NCBI GenBank assembly: GCA_003563005.1
Contig: PWTC01000001.1
Coordinates: 1-47,008, forward strand
Source of the DNA: Candidatus Acetothermia bacterium
Lineage (GTDB): Bacteria; Bipolaricaulota; Bipolaricaulia; Bipolaricaulales; Bipolaricaulaceae
Direction: 5' to 3'
DNA: 47,008 bases
Shown here piece after piece: positions 1-8,045 of the stretch. The position numbers and the translations under genes are program-made. Every line of letters begins with the position of its first letter. The stretch's first letter is position 1. The notes under the pieces were generated by a model that saw nothing but the letters and a program-made list of their open reading frames with translations, was not told the DNA's origin and did no database searches.

Positions 1-8
1 AACTGTGG

Positions 9-41
9 AAGGAGGTGATGTCTCGGAGGAACGTGGGTTGA
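9..41 (+). other. Possible 7-codon leader ORF with a full-length Shine-Dalgarno
   Basis: Bases 9-19 read AAGGAGGTGAT, the exact complement of the usual 16S rRNA 3' tail, and run into an ATG at 18 that opens a 7-codon frame (MSRRNVG) ending with TGA at 39-41. It lies 45 bases before the start of the BMP binding-protein gene. It could be a translated leader, the 5' end of the transcript, or chance. Nothing upstream is visible because the window begins here. Confidence 0.25.
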
Positions 42-86
42 GCTAGGAGTTCCGAAGTGGACGTGCAGCCCATAAGGAGGTATGCA

Positions 87-1127
87 ATGCGTAAGCTGTT
101 GGTTTTGCTAGCTGTTATGGTATTCGCGACGGCCATGGCCGTCGCCCATCCGAAGATTGGCCTCATCCTCGCCACGGGTGGGCTCGGAGACCTATCGTTC
201 AACGACCAGGGATTCAAGGGCGCCATGGACGCGGCGACAGTGATTGCCGAGCAGTACGGCGTGACCCCGCAAGCTGTGTTGGACTACGTGGAGCCGACGT
301 CTATCGCCGAATACGAGGGCTTCCAGCTGCAGTTCGCCGACTCGGGTGACTACGATGTCATCATCTGCATCGGCTTCGACCAGGCCTCGGCGCTGGAGAC
401 GGTCGCTCCACAGTATCCGGAACAGAGGTTCGTCATCGTGGACATGGTCGTGATCGGTGACAACATCGCTTCGGTGATCACCAACGACTGGGAGAGCGCA
501 TTTCTGTGTGGTGTCACCGCTGGGATGATGACCGAGACCCGGAGGATTGGGTTCCTCGGTGGAATGGAGATCCCACTCATCGTCCGTTTCCTACAGGGCT
601 ACACGCAGGGTGCGCTGTGGGCGAACCCAGACATGTCAGAGGCGGATGTCGTGGCCAGGTACGTGGGCGACTGGGCCAACCCCACGCTGGGCGCCGAGCT
701 CTCCCGCGAGATGTACAACGCTGGCGTTGACATCATCTATGGGGCGGCGGGCAAGTCGCACCTTGGCGTGTTTGCGGCTGCCGAGGAGAACCCCAACTGG
801 TGGGCGCTGGGCACGGATGTGGACCAAGCACTGACCGCGCCCGAGCACGCCGACGTGATCATCGCCAGCGGTCTCAAGCGTGTCGACCTGGCTGTGGAGG
901 CTGAGATCTTGCAGGTCGTCGATGGCACGTGGGAGCCGGGCATCCGCAGCTACGGGATCGCCACCGAGTTCGGCTTCGGCACCGGCATCGCGATCGGGCC
1001 AGAGGATATCAACGAGTACGTGCGTGCGAGCGCCTCTGAGGTCGAGGTGCCCTGCAGCGTGATCGTGAAGCTGGCAGAAGCGGCCAGAGGCATCGCCGAC
1101 GGCAGCATCGAGATCATCATCGACTAG
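87..1127 (+). CDS. BMP-family ABC transporter substrate-binding protein (nucleoside type)
   Basis: Extracytoplasmic binding protein of the BmpA/PnrA/Med family, which typically captures purine or other nucleosides for an ABC importer. The start is the ATG at 87 because AAGGAGG lies at 74-80; the frame stays open upstream to a GTG at 57 with no ribosome site. Residues 1-20 form a signal peptide (MRKLLVLLAVMVF, then AMAVA before HPKIG). There is no lipobox Cys, so it should be a soluble periplasmic protein rather than the lipoprotein usual in Gram-positives and spirochaetes. The family N-terminal signature GGLGDLSFNDQGFKGA follows at about residues 31-46. It has 346 aa, a normal length. It is the first gene of an importer operon with the ATPase 6 bases downstream. 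Nucleoside specificity is inferred from the family and from the downstream salvage enzymes. Confidence 0.9.
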   Translation: MRKLLVLLAVMVFATAMAVAHPKIGLILATGGLGDLSFNDQGFKGAMDAATVIAEQYGVTPQAVLDYVEPTSIAEYEGFQLQFADSGDYDVIICIGFDQASALETVAPQYPEQRFVIVDMVVIGDNIASVITNDWESAFLCGVTAGMMTETRRIGFLGGMEIPLIVRFLQGYTQGALWANPDMSEADVVARYVGDWANPTLGAELSREMYNAGVDIIYGAAGKSHLGVFAAAEENPNWWALGTDVDQALTAPEHADVIIASGLKRVDLAVEAEILQVVDGTWEPGIRSYGIATEFGFGTGIAIGPEDINEYVRASASEVEVPCSVIVKLAEAARGIADGSIEIIID

Positions 1128-1133
1128 ACGTCC

Positions 1134-2699
1134 ATGACCTCGGACCAGGGCGGGGCGATGGCTGAGTTGGCTGTCCGTATGGAGGGGATTGTCAAACGAT
1201 TACCCGGTGTGGTTGCCAACGATGGCATCGACTTCGCCCTGGAACGGGGCGAGATCCACGGGCTTCTCGGGGAGAATGGTGCTGGGAAGACTGTGCTCAT
1301 GAGTGTCCTGTACGGGCTCTACCATCCCGACGCTGGAACGATAGCGGTTCGGGGCAGAAAGCAGTCCATGACCAGCCCCTCCAAGGCCATCCGCCTTGGA
1401 ATCGGGATGGTCCACCAGCACTTCATGCTCGTTCCCCGCCTCACCGTCACGGAGAACATCATGCTCGGCAGTGAGCCCATGAAGGGAGGCCTGTTCCTTG
1501 ATGAACGCGCCGCGAGACGGGCCATCACTGAGCTTGCTGAGCAGTACGGTCTGCCCGTTGAGCCGAAGGCCCGGGTGGAGCAGCTCTCTGTCGGGCACCA
1601 GCAGCGTGTGGAGATCATCAAGGCGCTCTATCGCGGTGCAGAGACCCTGATTCTTGACGAACCGACGGCAGTGCTCACCGAGCAGGAGGTGGAGCACCTC
1701 AGCGCAGCGCTGCGGAAGCTCAGAGGAGAGGAGAAGTCCACGGTCTTCATCACCCATAAACTGAGCGAGGCGCTCGCTCTGTGTGATCGCATTACGGTCC
1801 TACGCAAGGGAAAGGTTGTGGGCACCGTCCGGGCGAAGGAGACGAGCGAGCGGGAGCTTGCAGAGATGATGGTGGGACGTGAGGTTGTGTTCACAGTGCG
1901 CCGGCGGGAAGCTACTTCCGGGCAGGAGACAGCACTCAGGGTCGAAGATGTAGAAGCGGACGACGATCGTGCTCTTCCGGCGCTCAAAGGGATCAGCTTC
2001 GAGCTCCGCAAGCAGGAGATCCTCGGCATCGCGGGGGTCGAGGGGAACGGCCAGGCAGAGCTGGCCGAGGTGCTGACCGGCCTGCGTCCGGCGAAGTCCG
2101 GCAGGATCCTGTTGGGTGGTGTGGACCTCTCCGGGAAGAAGGCGCACGATTACATTGCAAGGGGGATTGCCCACATCCCGGCGGACCGCCAGCGCCGGGG
2201 GCTGGTGCTGAGCTTCACACTCAAGGAGAACGCCGTGCTCGGCCAGCACAGGAACCCCAGGTTCTCCGTGGGACCGTTCTGGCAGAAGCAGCGCGCCATC
2301 GGGGTCTACACGCAGGAGATCATGGATGCCTACAACGTCAAAGCGCCCTCTCCCAGTGCGCTGGCCCAGAACCTCTCCGGGGGAAATCAGCAGAGGTTGA
2401 TCATCGGGCGGGAGTTTTCCAAGAGCCCGCAGGTGATCGTCGCCTCCCAGCCGACGCGTGGGTTGGACGTAGGGGGCATCGAGTATGTGCGTGAGCAGCT
2501 CCTCAACATGCGTGACAAGGGCGCCGCTGTGCTCCTGATCTCGATGGACCTTGACGAGATCCTGATGCTCAGCGATCGCATCGCCGTCATCTACGACGGG
2601 CGCATCGTGGCGATCAAGGATCCCGAGGAGACCGATCGGCAGGAACTGGGAGAGCTGATGCTGCGTGGCGCAGGGGAGATGGCGGGGAGGGCCGGATGA
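1134..2699 (+). CDS. Nucleoside/sugar ABC importer, fused double ATP-binding subunit
   Basis: Cytoplasmic ATPase of a BMP-type importer (NupO/YufO-like, related to RbsA/MglA). It has two ABC domains in 521 aa. The first has Walker A GENGAGKT (residues 46-53), signature LSVGHQQR and Walker B LILDEPTA. The second has the degenerate P-loop GVEGNGQAEL typical of this family, signature LSGGNQQR and a Walker B-like VIVASQPTRGL where the usual DEP is changed. The start is ATG 1134, 6 bases after the binding-protein stop. An in-frame ATG at 1158 (MAELAVRMEG) is an equally possible start and better matches family N-termini. The stop overlaps the first permease gene by 4 bases (ATGA). Confidence 0.93.
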   Translation: MTSDQGGAMAELAVRMEGIVKRLPGVVANDGIDFALERGEIHGLLGENGAGKTVLMSVLYGLYHPDAGTIAVRGRKQSMTSPSKAIRLGIGMVHQHFMLVPRLTVTENIMLGSEPMKGGLFLDERAARRAITELAEQYGLPVEPKARVEQLSVGHQQRVEIIKALYRGAETLILDEPTAVLTEQEVEHLSAALRKLRGEEKSTVFITHKLSEALALCDRITVLRKGKVVGTVRAKETSERELAEMMVGREVVFTVRRREATSGQETALRVEDVEADDDRALPALKGISFELRKQEILGIAGVEGNGQAELAEVLTGLRPAKSGRILLGGVDLSGKKAHDYIARGIAHIPADRQRRGLVLSFTLKENAVLGQHRNPRFSVGPFWQKQRAIGVYTQEIMDAYNVKAPSPSALAQNLSGGNQQRLIIGREFSKSPQVIVASQPTRGLDVGGIEYVREQLLNMRDKGAAVLLISMDLDEILMLSDRIAVIYDGRIVAIKDPEETDRQELGELMLRGAGEMAGRAG

Positions 2700-3760
2700 G
2701 GCAGCGCCTGAGGGGATGGTTGGGCACAGCGTTGGTCAGGGAGACGGGCCTGACGCTGTTGGCGGTCGCCCTGGCCTTTGCCGTAGGCACACTGATCATC
2801 TGGGCGGCTGGATTCTCGATCAGCGCGGTGTTCACGAACCTGTGGCGCGGGGCCTTCGGAAATAGGATCTCCTTGGGCCAGACCCTGACGCAGGCCACCC
2901 CGATCATCTTCACCTCGCTTTCGTTCTTGATCGCGTTCCGCTGCGGCCTGTTCAACATCGGAGCCGAGGGGCAGCTGTATGTGGGGGCCATGGCTGCTGC
3001 CGTGGTCGGCACGGTACTCCGCGTTCCGGCGTGGCTTGGCGTTCCGTTGTGCCTTGCCGCCGGGGGGCTGGCCGGTGCATTCTGGGGCTGGATCCCTGGT
3101 CTTCTCAAGGCCAGGCGCGGTGTGAACGAGTTCGTGACCACGATGATGCTCTCCTACGTGGCGATCGAGCTGACCAACTTCCTCGTGGCTCCCCGAGGGC
3201 CGCTCCATGACCGTACCGCGTGGTCCAACCAGACGGTTCGCATCGCCACGACCGCCATGCTCCCGCGGATCATGCGGCCGACCCAGGTCTCGATGGCCCT
3301 GGTCATCGCGGGGATCGCGGCGATTGTGGTGTGGTATTTCTTGTTTCGCACCCCATCCGGATACGAGCTTCGCAGTGTGGGGCAGAGTCCGGCGGCGGCT
3401 GAGTACGGGGGCATCAGGACCCCGCGGAAGATCGTCCTGGCACTGACCCTTGCCGGGTTTCTGGCGGGGCTTGGCGGTGCGGGAGAGGTACTCGGTACGC
3501 ACTATCGTTTCATCGCGGGCTTCTCGCCTGGCTACGGATGGGACGGGATCGCCGGGGGGCTGATAGCCCGTGCGCATCCGGTGGCAGCCGTATTCGCAGG
3601 GCTTCTCATGGGCGCGTTACGGGCGGGCGGCATGCAGGTCCAACGTGCCCGCGCGGCCCCAGGGGACATCGCCACTGTACTGCAGGGATTGGTGATCTTT
3701 TTCATCATCGCTCCGATGCTGATCCGGCGCCTGCTGATCTGGAAAAGGAGGAGGAACTAG
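2696..3760 (+). CDS. Nucleoside ABC importer permease 1
   Basis: Inner-membrane permease of the BPD_transp_2 family (NupP/YufP-like, 354 aa) with about nine hydrophobic segments. The motif FNIGAEGQLYVGAM at about residue 83 is the family's conserved coupling region, and a second conserved stretch, GYGWDGIAGGLIAR, lies near residue 280. The ATG overlaps the ATPase stop as ATGA, so translation is coupled. It should form a heterodimer with the next permease and be driven by the double ATPase. Confidence 0.92.
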   Translation: MRQRLRGWLGTALVRETGLTLLAVALAFAVGTLIIWAAGFSISAVFTNLWRGAFGNRISLGQTLTQATPIIFTSLSFLIAFRCGLFNIGAEGQLYVGAMAAAVVGTVLRVPAWLGVPLCLAAGGLAGAFWGWIPGLLKARRGVNEFVTTMMLSYVAIELTNFLVAPRGPLHDRTAWSNQTVRIATTAMLPRIMRPTQVSMALVIAGIAAIVVWYFLFRTPSGYELRSVGQSPAAAEYGGIRTPRKIVLALTLAGFLAGLGGAGEVLGTHYRFIAGFSPGYGWDGIAGGLIARAHPVAAVFAGLLMGALRAGGMQVQRARAAPGDIATVLQGLVIFFIIAPMLIRRLLIWKRRRN

Positions 3761-3763
3761 GGT

Positions 3764-4615
3764 ATGGACATCTTCACGGTGGCTCTGCTCCTTTCCACGC
3801 TCCGCCTGGCGACGCCCGTCGCGCTCATTGCCCTTGGTGAGACGTTCTCGGAGCGCGCGGGGATTATCAACGTCGGTGTCGAGGGGACGGCAACCCTTGG
3901 AGCTCTCGTCGTTGCACTGATCTCCTTCTATACCCGTTCTCCATGGCTCGCGCTCTTCGCGGCCCTCGTTGCGGGAGGATTGGCCGGTGCCTTGCACGCG
4001 CTGTGGTGCATCCGCTGGCGTGCCAACCACGTGGTCTCGGGGATCGGGATCAACATCTTGGTCGGAGGCCTGGCCATGTTCATCACTGGGGCCGTGTGGG
4101 GCTGGCGTGGGACGTCTCCCTCCGCCCCGACGCTCAACCCATGGATCATCGTCATCGCTGGGTTTGTGATCATCTGCGTGGCCCAGGTCTACTTGTTCCG
4201 CACGCGCTGGGGCCTCCGCCTGCGCGTAGTCGGCGAGAAGCCCGAGGCTGCGGACACTGCAGGCGTCAACGTCCACCTGACCCAGTACTTCTACACGATC
4301 TTGAACGGAGTACTGTGTGGGTTGGCCGGGGCGTTCTTCTTCAACAATCTGGGGCGCTTCACGTTCGGCATGGTTGGCGGACGGGGATTCATCGGGATCG
4401 CGGCCATGGTGATCGGAAACTACAGTCCCCTGGGCGGGCTCGGGGCGGCCCTGCTGTTTGGGTTTGTGGATGCCCTCCAGATGCGGCTGCAGGCGCACAT
4501 TCCGAACCAGTTCTCGATCATGCTCCCCTATCTGCTGACAGTGGTCGTGCTCGCGGCCTTCATCCGGCGCGCGAACGTACCTGCGGCGTTGGGTCGGCAC
4601 TACGTCAAGCAATGA
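3764..4615 (+). CDS. Nucleoside ABC importer permease 2
   Basis: Second membrane subunit of the importer (NupQ/YufQ-like, 283 aa, slightly shorter than the usual 300-320). It has the family signature ETFSERAGIINVGVEGTAT near residues 26-44 and GGRGFIGIAAMVIGNYSPLGG near the middle of the C-terminal half. A strong AAAAGGAGG lies at 3743-3751, about 12 bases before the ATG. It follows permease 1 by 3 bases and its TGA overlaps the mtnA ATG, so all six genes to deoA could be read as a run, although deoA appears to have its own promoter. Confidence 0.92.
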   Translation: MDIFTVALLLSTLRLATPVALIALGETFSERAGIINVGVEGTATLGALVVALISFYTRSPWLALFAALVAGGLAGALHALWCIRWRANHVVSGIGINILVGGLAMFITGAVWGWRGTSPSAPTLNPWIIVIAGFVIICVAQVYLFRTRWGLRLRVVGEKPEAADTAGVNVHLTQYFYTILNGVLCGLAGAFFFNNLGRFTFGMVGGRGFIGIAAMVIGNYSPLGGLGAALLFGFVDALQMRLQAHIPNQFSIMLPYLLTVVVLAAFIRRANVPAALGRHYVKQ

Positions 4616-5667
4616 CGTCCCGAATCCCGTCCTTCGATAGTGTGCTCTCTCCCCTTGACTACAGGGATGACCACGTGGCTCTCATTGACCAGACCGCACT
4701 CCCGGGTCGGCTTGAGGTGCTCAGGATTGCTACAGTTTCTGAGATGGTCGTGGCCATACAGCGGCTCGCCGTACGCGGTGCACCGGCGATCGGGATCGCC
4801 GCCGCCTATGGGATGGTCTTGGCCAGCCGGGCATCGTGCGCTCCCGAGCACATGGCGGAGGCGGCCGAGGCACTCCGCGCGGCACGTCCCACCGCGGTGA
4901 ACCTCGGCTGGGCGCTCGACCGCATGTTGGGCGTCTTCCGCGCTCACGAAGGCCGATCTCAGAGCGAGCTACGCGCAGCGCTGCTTGAAGAGGCGCGCAG
5001 GATCCACGCTGAGGACATCGAGGGGAACAAACAGATCGGGCGTTTCGGTGCCGACCTGCTTCCGAACGGGTGCTCTGTGCTCACCATCTGCAACACGGGG
5101 GCGCTCGCGACCGGCGGTTACGGCACCGCTTTGGGCGTGGTCCGCGCGGCGTGGGCGCAGAAGAAGCTCACGAGGGTCTACGCCTGCGAGACGCGGCCTT
5201 TGCTCCAAGGAGCGCGCCTCAACGCCTGGGAACTCCTCCAGGAAGGGATCCCGTTCCGTGTTCTTGTCGACTCCGCGGCCGGGGCGTTGCTCGCTCAGGG
5301 ACGCGTCCAGGCGGTGCTTGTCGGCGCTGACCGGATCGCGCGCAACGGCGACACCGCCAACAAGATCGGCACCTATACCCTGGCTGTGCTCGCAGCGCGC
5401 CACCGTGTGCCCTTCTATGTGGTGGCCCCTGCTTCGACGGTGGATCTCAGGGCAGCCTCCGGCGAGGCCATCCCCATCGAAGAACGCGGTCCAGAGGAGG
5501 TGCTCGCGGCCCTCGGAAGACAAGTGGCGCCTCAGGGCGCGGAAGCGTGGAATCCAGCGTTCGATGTCACGCCCGCCGAGCTGATCGCTGGGATCGTGTC
5601 CGAGCACGGGGTGCTCCGCCCTCCCTATGAAGAGACGATCCCGGCAGCGTGCGCCCCGCGCGCCTGA
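4612..5667 (+). CDS. mtnA: S-methyl-5-thioribose-1-phosphate isomerase family (MtnA)
   Basis: Cytoplasmic aldose-ketose isomerase of the MtnA/eIF2B-like family, 351 aa. The family converts 5-methylthioribose-1-phosphate to the ribulose form in methionine salvage; relatives act on 5-deoxyribose-1-phosphate or ribose-1,5-bisphosphate. The catalytic Cys160 (TICNTGALATGGYGT) and Asp240 (VGADRIARNGDTANKIGTY) are present at the numbering known for the Bacillus enzyme. The start is the ATG at 4612 inside the permease stop (ATGA). The open frame extends far upstream but that part is a shadow of the permease. No other methionine-salvage gene is in the window. Its position between a nucleoside importer and a nucleoside phosphorylase suggests its substrate may be a pentose-1-phosphate released from imported nucleosides; this is inference. 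Confidence 0.9.
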   Translation: MTSRIPSFDSVLSPLDYRDDHVALIDQTALPGRLEVLRIATVSEMVVAIQRLAVRGAPAIGIAAAYGMVLASRASCAPEHMAEAAEALRAARPTAVNLGWALDRMLGVFRAHEGRSQSELRAALLEEARRIHAEDIEGNKQIGRFGADLLPNGCSVLTICNTGALATGGYGTALGVVRAAWAQKKLTRVYACETRPLLQGARLNAWELLQEGIPFRVLVDSAAGALLAQGRVQAVLVGADRIARNGDTANKIGTYTLAVLAARHRVPFYVVAPASTVDLRAASGEAIPIEERGPEEVLAALGRQVAPQGAEAWNPAFDVTPAELIAGIVSEHGVLRPPYEETIPAACAPRA

Positions 5668-5713
5668 GTGGCCCACCGTCACACTTCGCTGGTGCGAGTT
5701 CCTCCTGCCAGAG

Positions 5714-5719
5714 TAAGAT
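5714..5719 (+). promoter_or_regulatory. -10-like hexamer directly before deoA
   Basis: TAAGAT ends 7 bases before the ATG at 5727, the distance expected for a transcript starting at or next to the initiation codon. There is no Shine-Dalgarno sequence before that ATG and no clear -35 box. Confidence 0.45.
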
Positions 5720-5726
5720 CCCTGCG

Positions 5727-7040
5727 ATGGCCACGATGCGTGCGGTGGACCTGATCGAGCGCAAGCGCGACGGCGGGGAGCTCTCCTCGGAAGAGATCCG
5801 GTGGTTGCTGGATGGGTACGTCAAGGGCGACGTCCCGGACTATCAGATGGCTGCCTGGCTGATGGCGGTGTGTGTCCGCGGCATGTCGGAGGGGGAGACG
5901 GTCGCCCTGACACGCGCGATGGTGGAAAGCGGCGGCCAAATCGACCTCTCCTCTCTCCCCGGCAGGAAGGTGGACAAGCACTCCACCGGGGGGGGCGGGG
6001 ACACCGTCACCCTTGTGCTCGTTCCCCTCATGGCGGCTGCGGGGCTCGTGTGTGTGAAGATGTCCGGTCGGTCCCTTGGCCACACCGGGGGCACGATCGA
6101 CAAGCTTGAAGCGATCCCAGGGCTGAGGACTGAGCTGACCATGGCCGAACTCCTCTCCCAGGCGGACCGCTTGGGCTGTGTGGTCGCCGACCATACATCT
6201 GAGCTCGTGCCGGCGGATCGGTTGCTGTACGAACTTCGCGACGTGACGGGGACGGTCCCTTCCATCCCGTTGATCGCAGGCTCCATCCTTTCCAAGAAAC
6301 TGGCCGGCGGTGCTGACGCCATCGTGCTGGACGTGAAGTGCGGAGATGGAGCGTTCATGCGCCGCCACGAGGACGCGCGAGAGCTGGCCCGCACGCTTGT
6401 CTCCGTGGGGAACCGACTGGGGAAGATGTTCTCGGCGCTGATCACCTCCATGGAACAGCCGTTAGGGAGAATGGCTGGAAACGCGCTCGAGGTGCGCCAG
6501 GCGATCGACGTCCTGACAGGTGCGGGGCCTGGCGACCTGCGTGAGGTGGTGCTGGCCCTCGGGGGAGAGCTACTCGTCCTCTCTGGGGAGGCACGCTCCG
6601 CGGACGAGGCACGGGAGCGCCTGGTGAGCCTGCTGGAGGGACAAGAAGCCTGGAACAAGTTCCGCTCGCTCGTTGTGGCCCAAGGGGGGGATGTGGAGGC
6701 GGTCGACAACCCCGAGCTCCTGCCGCGGGCGATGAGAGTCGTCGAGGTCAGGGCCGAGCGTGGGGGCTACGTCGAGAAGCTGGCCGCGCGTGCGGTGGGC
6801 CAGGCCGCGGGTATGGTCGGCGCCGGCCGTGAGGTCAAAGGACAGGCAGTCGACCTTGGGGCCGGTGTCGAGCTTCTGGCCAAGGTCGGAGACGAGGTGG
6901 TGCGGGGACAGCCGTTGGCCCGCCTCCACATCGGCCGTCCGGACCGATACGAGGAGGCACACGCGGTGCTGGAAGGGGCTTTTCGGATCGCCTCTGAGCG
7001 TCCTGGACCACCCGCGCTTGTGATCGAGCGCCTCCCCTGA
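5727..7040 (+). CDS. deoA: Thymidine / pyrimidine-nucleoside phosphorylase
   Basis: Cytoplasmic phosphorolysis of thymidine, and in the broader family also uridine or deoxyuridine, to base plus (deoxy)ribose-1-phosphate. It has 437 aa, a normal length. The family signature SGRSLGHTGGTIDKLEAIPG lies near residues 114-133. The phosphate loop KHSTGGGGDTVT has GG for the usual GV and T for K/V in GDxxS. The pyrimidine-binding YELRDVTGTVPSIPLIAGSI with its Arg and Ser, and the following KKLAGG Lys, are kept. The ATG at 5727 is preferred; a second in-frame ATG lies at 5736. The open frame begins at 5649 but that part overlaps mtnA. It is 59 bases downstream of mtnA with its own putative promoter, and converges on the minus-strand gene ending at 7052. 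Confidence 0.92.
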   Translation: MATMRAVDLIERKRDGGELSSEEIRWLLDGYVKGDVPDYQMAAWLMAVCVRGMSEGETVALTRAMVESGGQIDLSSLPGRKVDKHSTGGGGDTVTLVLVPLMAAAGLVCVKMSGRSLGHTGGTIDKLEAIPGLRTELTMAELLSQADRLGCVVADHTSELVPADRLLYELRDVTGTVPSIPLIAGSILSKKLAGGADAIVLDVKCGDGAFMRRHEDARELARTLVSVGNRLGKMFSALITSMEQPLGRMAGNALEVRQAIDVLTGAGPGDLREVVLALGGELLVLSGEARSADEARERLVSLLEGQEAWNKFRSLVVAQGGDVEAVDNPELLPRAMRVVEVRAERGGYVEKLAARAVGQAAGMVGAGREVKGQAVDLGAGVELLAKVGDEVVRGQPLARLHIGRPDRYEEAHAVLEGAFRIASERPGPPALVIERLP

Positions 7041-7051
7041 CTCTTGAACGC

Positions 7052-7402
7052 TTAGCCTCGTAGCAGCGGGCGCTCGTACCACAAGTAGCTCAGCAGTCGC
7101 AGTACGGGCTGCCACGCTCCGACCAGGAGGATGAGCACGCCCTCGGCCACGCTACCCAGCCCGAGAAGTAGCCCCCCGCCTACGGCCCCCACCAACCCGC
7201 TCGCCCAGGCTGTGAAGTTCCCCCAGCCGTGGTTGATCGGGGTTCCCCGGGTGAGGAAGTGGTGCCCCGCACGCTGCTGCTCACGTGCATAGCAGGCGGC
7301 GTGATAGGGACGTAGACTGAAGCCGAGCACCGAGACGACCATGAGGTCCCCGGTGCTCGGGACCGGTACGCCACACCTCTGGCAGATGGTTCCGGAAGGC
7401 AT
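7052..7402 (-). CDS. Small membrane protein with N-terminal zinc-ribbon-like motif
   Basis: Not recognised as a named family. The 116-aa product begins with CQRC (Cys7, Cys10) followed by YHAAC (His34, Cys37), a CxxC...HxxC set that could bind one zinc. The second half has two hydrophobic stretches, roughly residues 63-85 and 87-105, then a basic tail. It starts 1 base after the clpP stop, so it is very likely cotranscribed with tig-clpP. A role in protein quality control at the membrane is only guilt by association. Confidence 0.65.
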   Translation of the reverse strand: MPSGTICQRCGVPVPSTGDLMVVSVLGFSLRPYHAACYAREQQRAGHHFLTRGTPINHGWGNFTAWASGLVGAVGGGLLLGLGSVAEGVLILLVGAWQPVLRLLSYLWYERPLLRG

Positions 7403-7403
7403 G

Positions 7404-8045
7404 TCAACGCTTGGTCTTCCTCGCGGCCGGAGACAGCACTTCGTCCACGATGCCGTACTCCTTGGCCTCCACTGGGATCATCCAGAAGTCCCGGTCCGTA
7501 TCGCGCTCGATCCGCTCCTTGGGCTGGCCTGTGTGGAAGGCGAGGATCTCGTTGATGCGATCGCGGTCCTTCATGATCTGTTCGGCGGCGATGCGCATGT
7601 CCGTGGCCTGCCCCTGAATCCCGCCCCACGGTTGGTGCATCATGATCTTCGCGTTGGGTAGCGCGGAGCGCTTGCCCGGTGCCCCCGCCGCCAGGAGGAC
7701 CGCGCCCATGCTAGCGGCCATCCCCACGCAGGTCGTGCGCACATCGCACTTGATGAACTGCATCGTGTCGTAGATCGCAAGCCCCGCAGATACGTCACCT
7801 CCGGGAGAGTCGATGTACAGGTTGATGTCCTTCTCCGGGTCGATGGACTCGAGATACAGCAGTCCTCCGATCAGGAAGTCCGCGGCGGCAGATGTGATGA
7901 ACGGCCTGCCTCCCTGATCCACCGAGTGGACGATCAGGCAGGCCGAGGAGATGAACAGGATCCTCTCCTCGAGGAGCTTGCGAAAGAAGATAGACTGAAG
8001 GTCGGTCTCTGACTTCTGCTCATAGATGATCCGCTCGGGGCTCAT
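7404..8045 (-). CDS. clpP: ATP-dependent Clp protease proteolytic subunit
   Basis: Serine protease that forms the tetradecameric chamber of ClpXP/ClpAP. The 213-aa product has the nucleophile Ser112 (GMAASMGAVLLAAG), His137 (KIMMHQPWGG) and the Asp near residue 186 in the DRDFW region. The start is the ATG at 8045, which overlaps the trigger-factor TGA (ATGA) and has AAGGAG just upstream. An unusual point is the stretch between RILF (residue 28) and PEKDI (residue 70), which is about 14 residues longer than in the E. coli protein and contains HSVDQGGRPFITS. No clpX or clpA is in the window. Confidence 0.95.
   Translation of the reverse strand: MSPERIIYEQKSETDLQSIFFRKLLEERILFISSACLIVHSVDQGGRPFITSAAADFLIGGLLYLESIDPEKDINLYIDSPGGDVSAGLAIYDTMQFIKCDVRTTCVGMAASMGAVLLAAGAPGKRSALPNAKIMMHQPWGGIQGQATDMRIAAEQIMKDRDRINEILAFHTGQPKERIERDTDRDFWMIPVEAKEYGIVDEVLSPAARKTKR

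Noticed and set aside
1-40. 3' end of a 16S rRNA gene on the minus strand (bases 9-19 contain the anti-Shine-Dalgarno complement)
   Set aside because: The flanking bases do not match the conserved helix 45 region of 16S rRNA; only the 11-base stretch matches.
2591-4612. Long minus-strand frames (328 and 331 aa) across the permease genes
   Set aside because: His/Arg/Asp-rich low-information products opposite well-defined permeases; antisense shadows.
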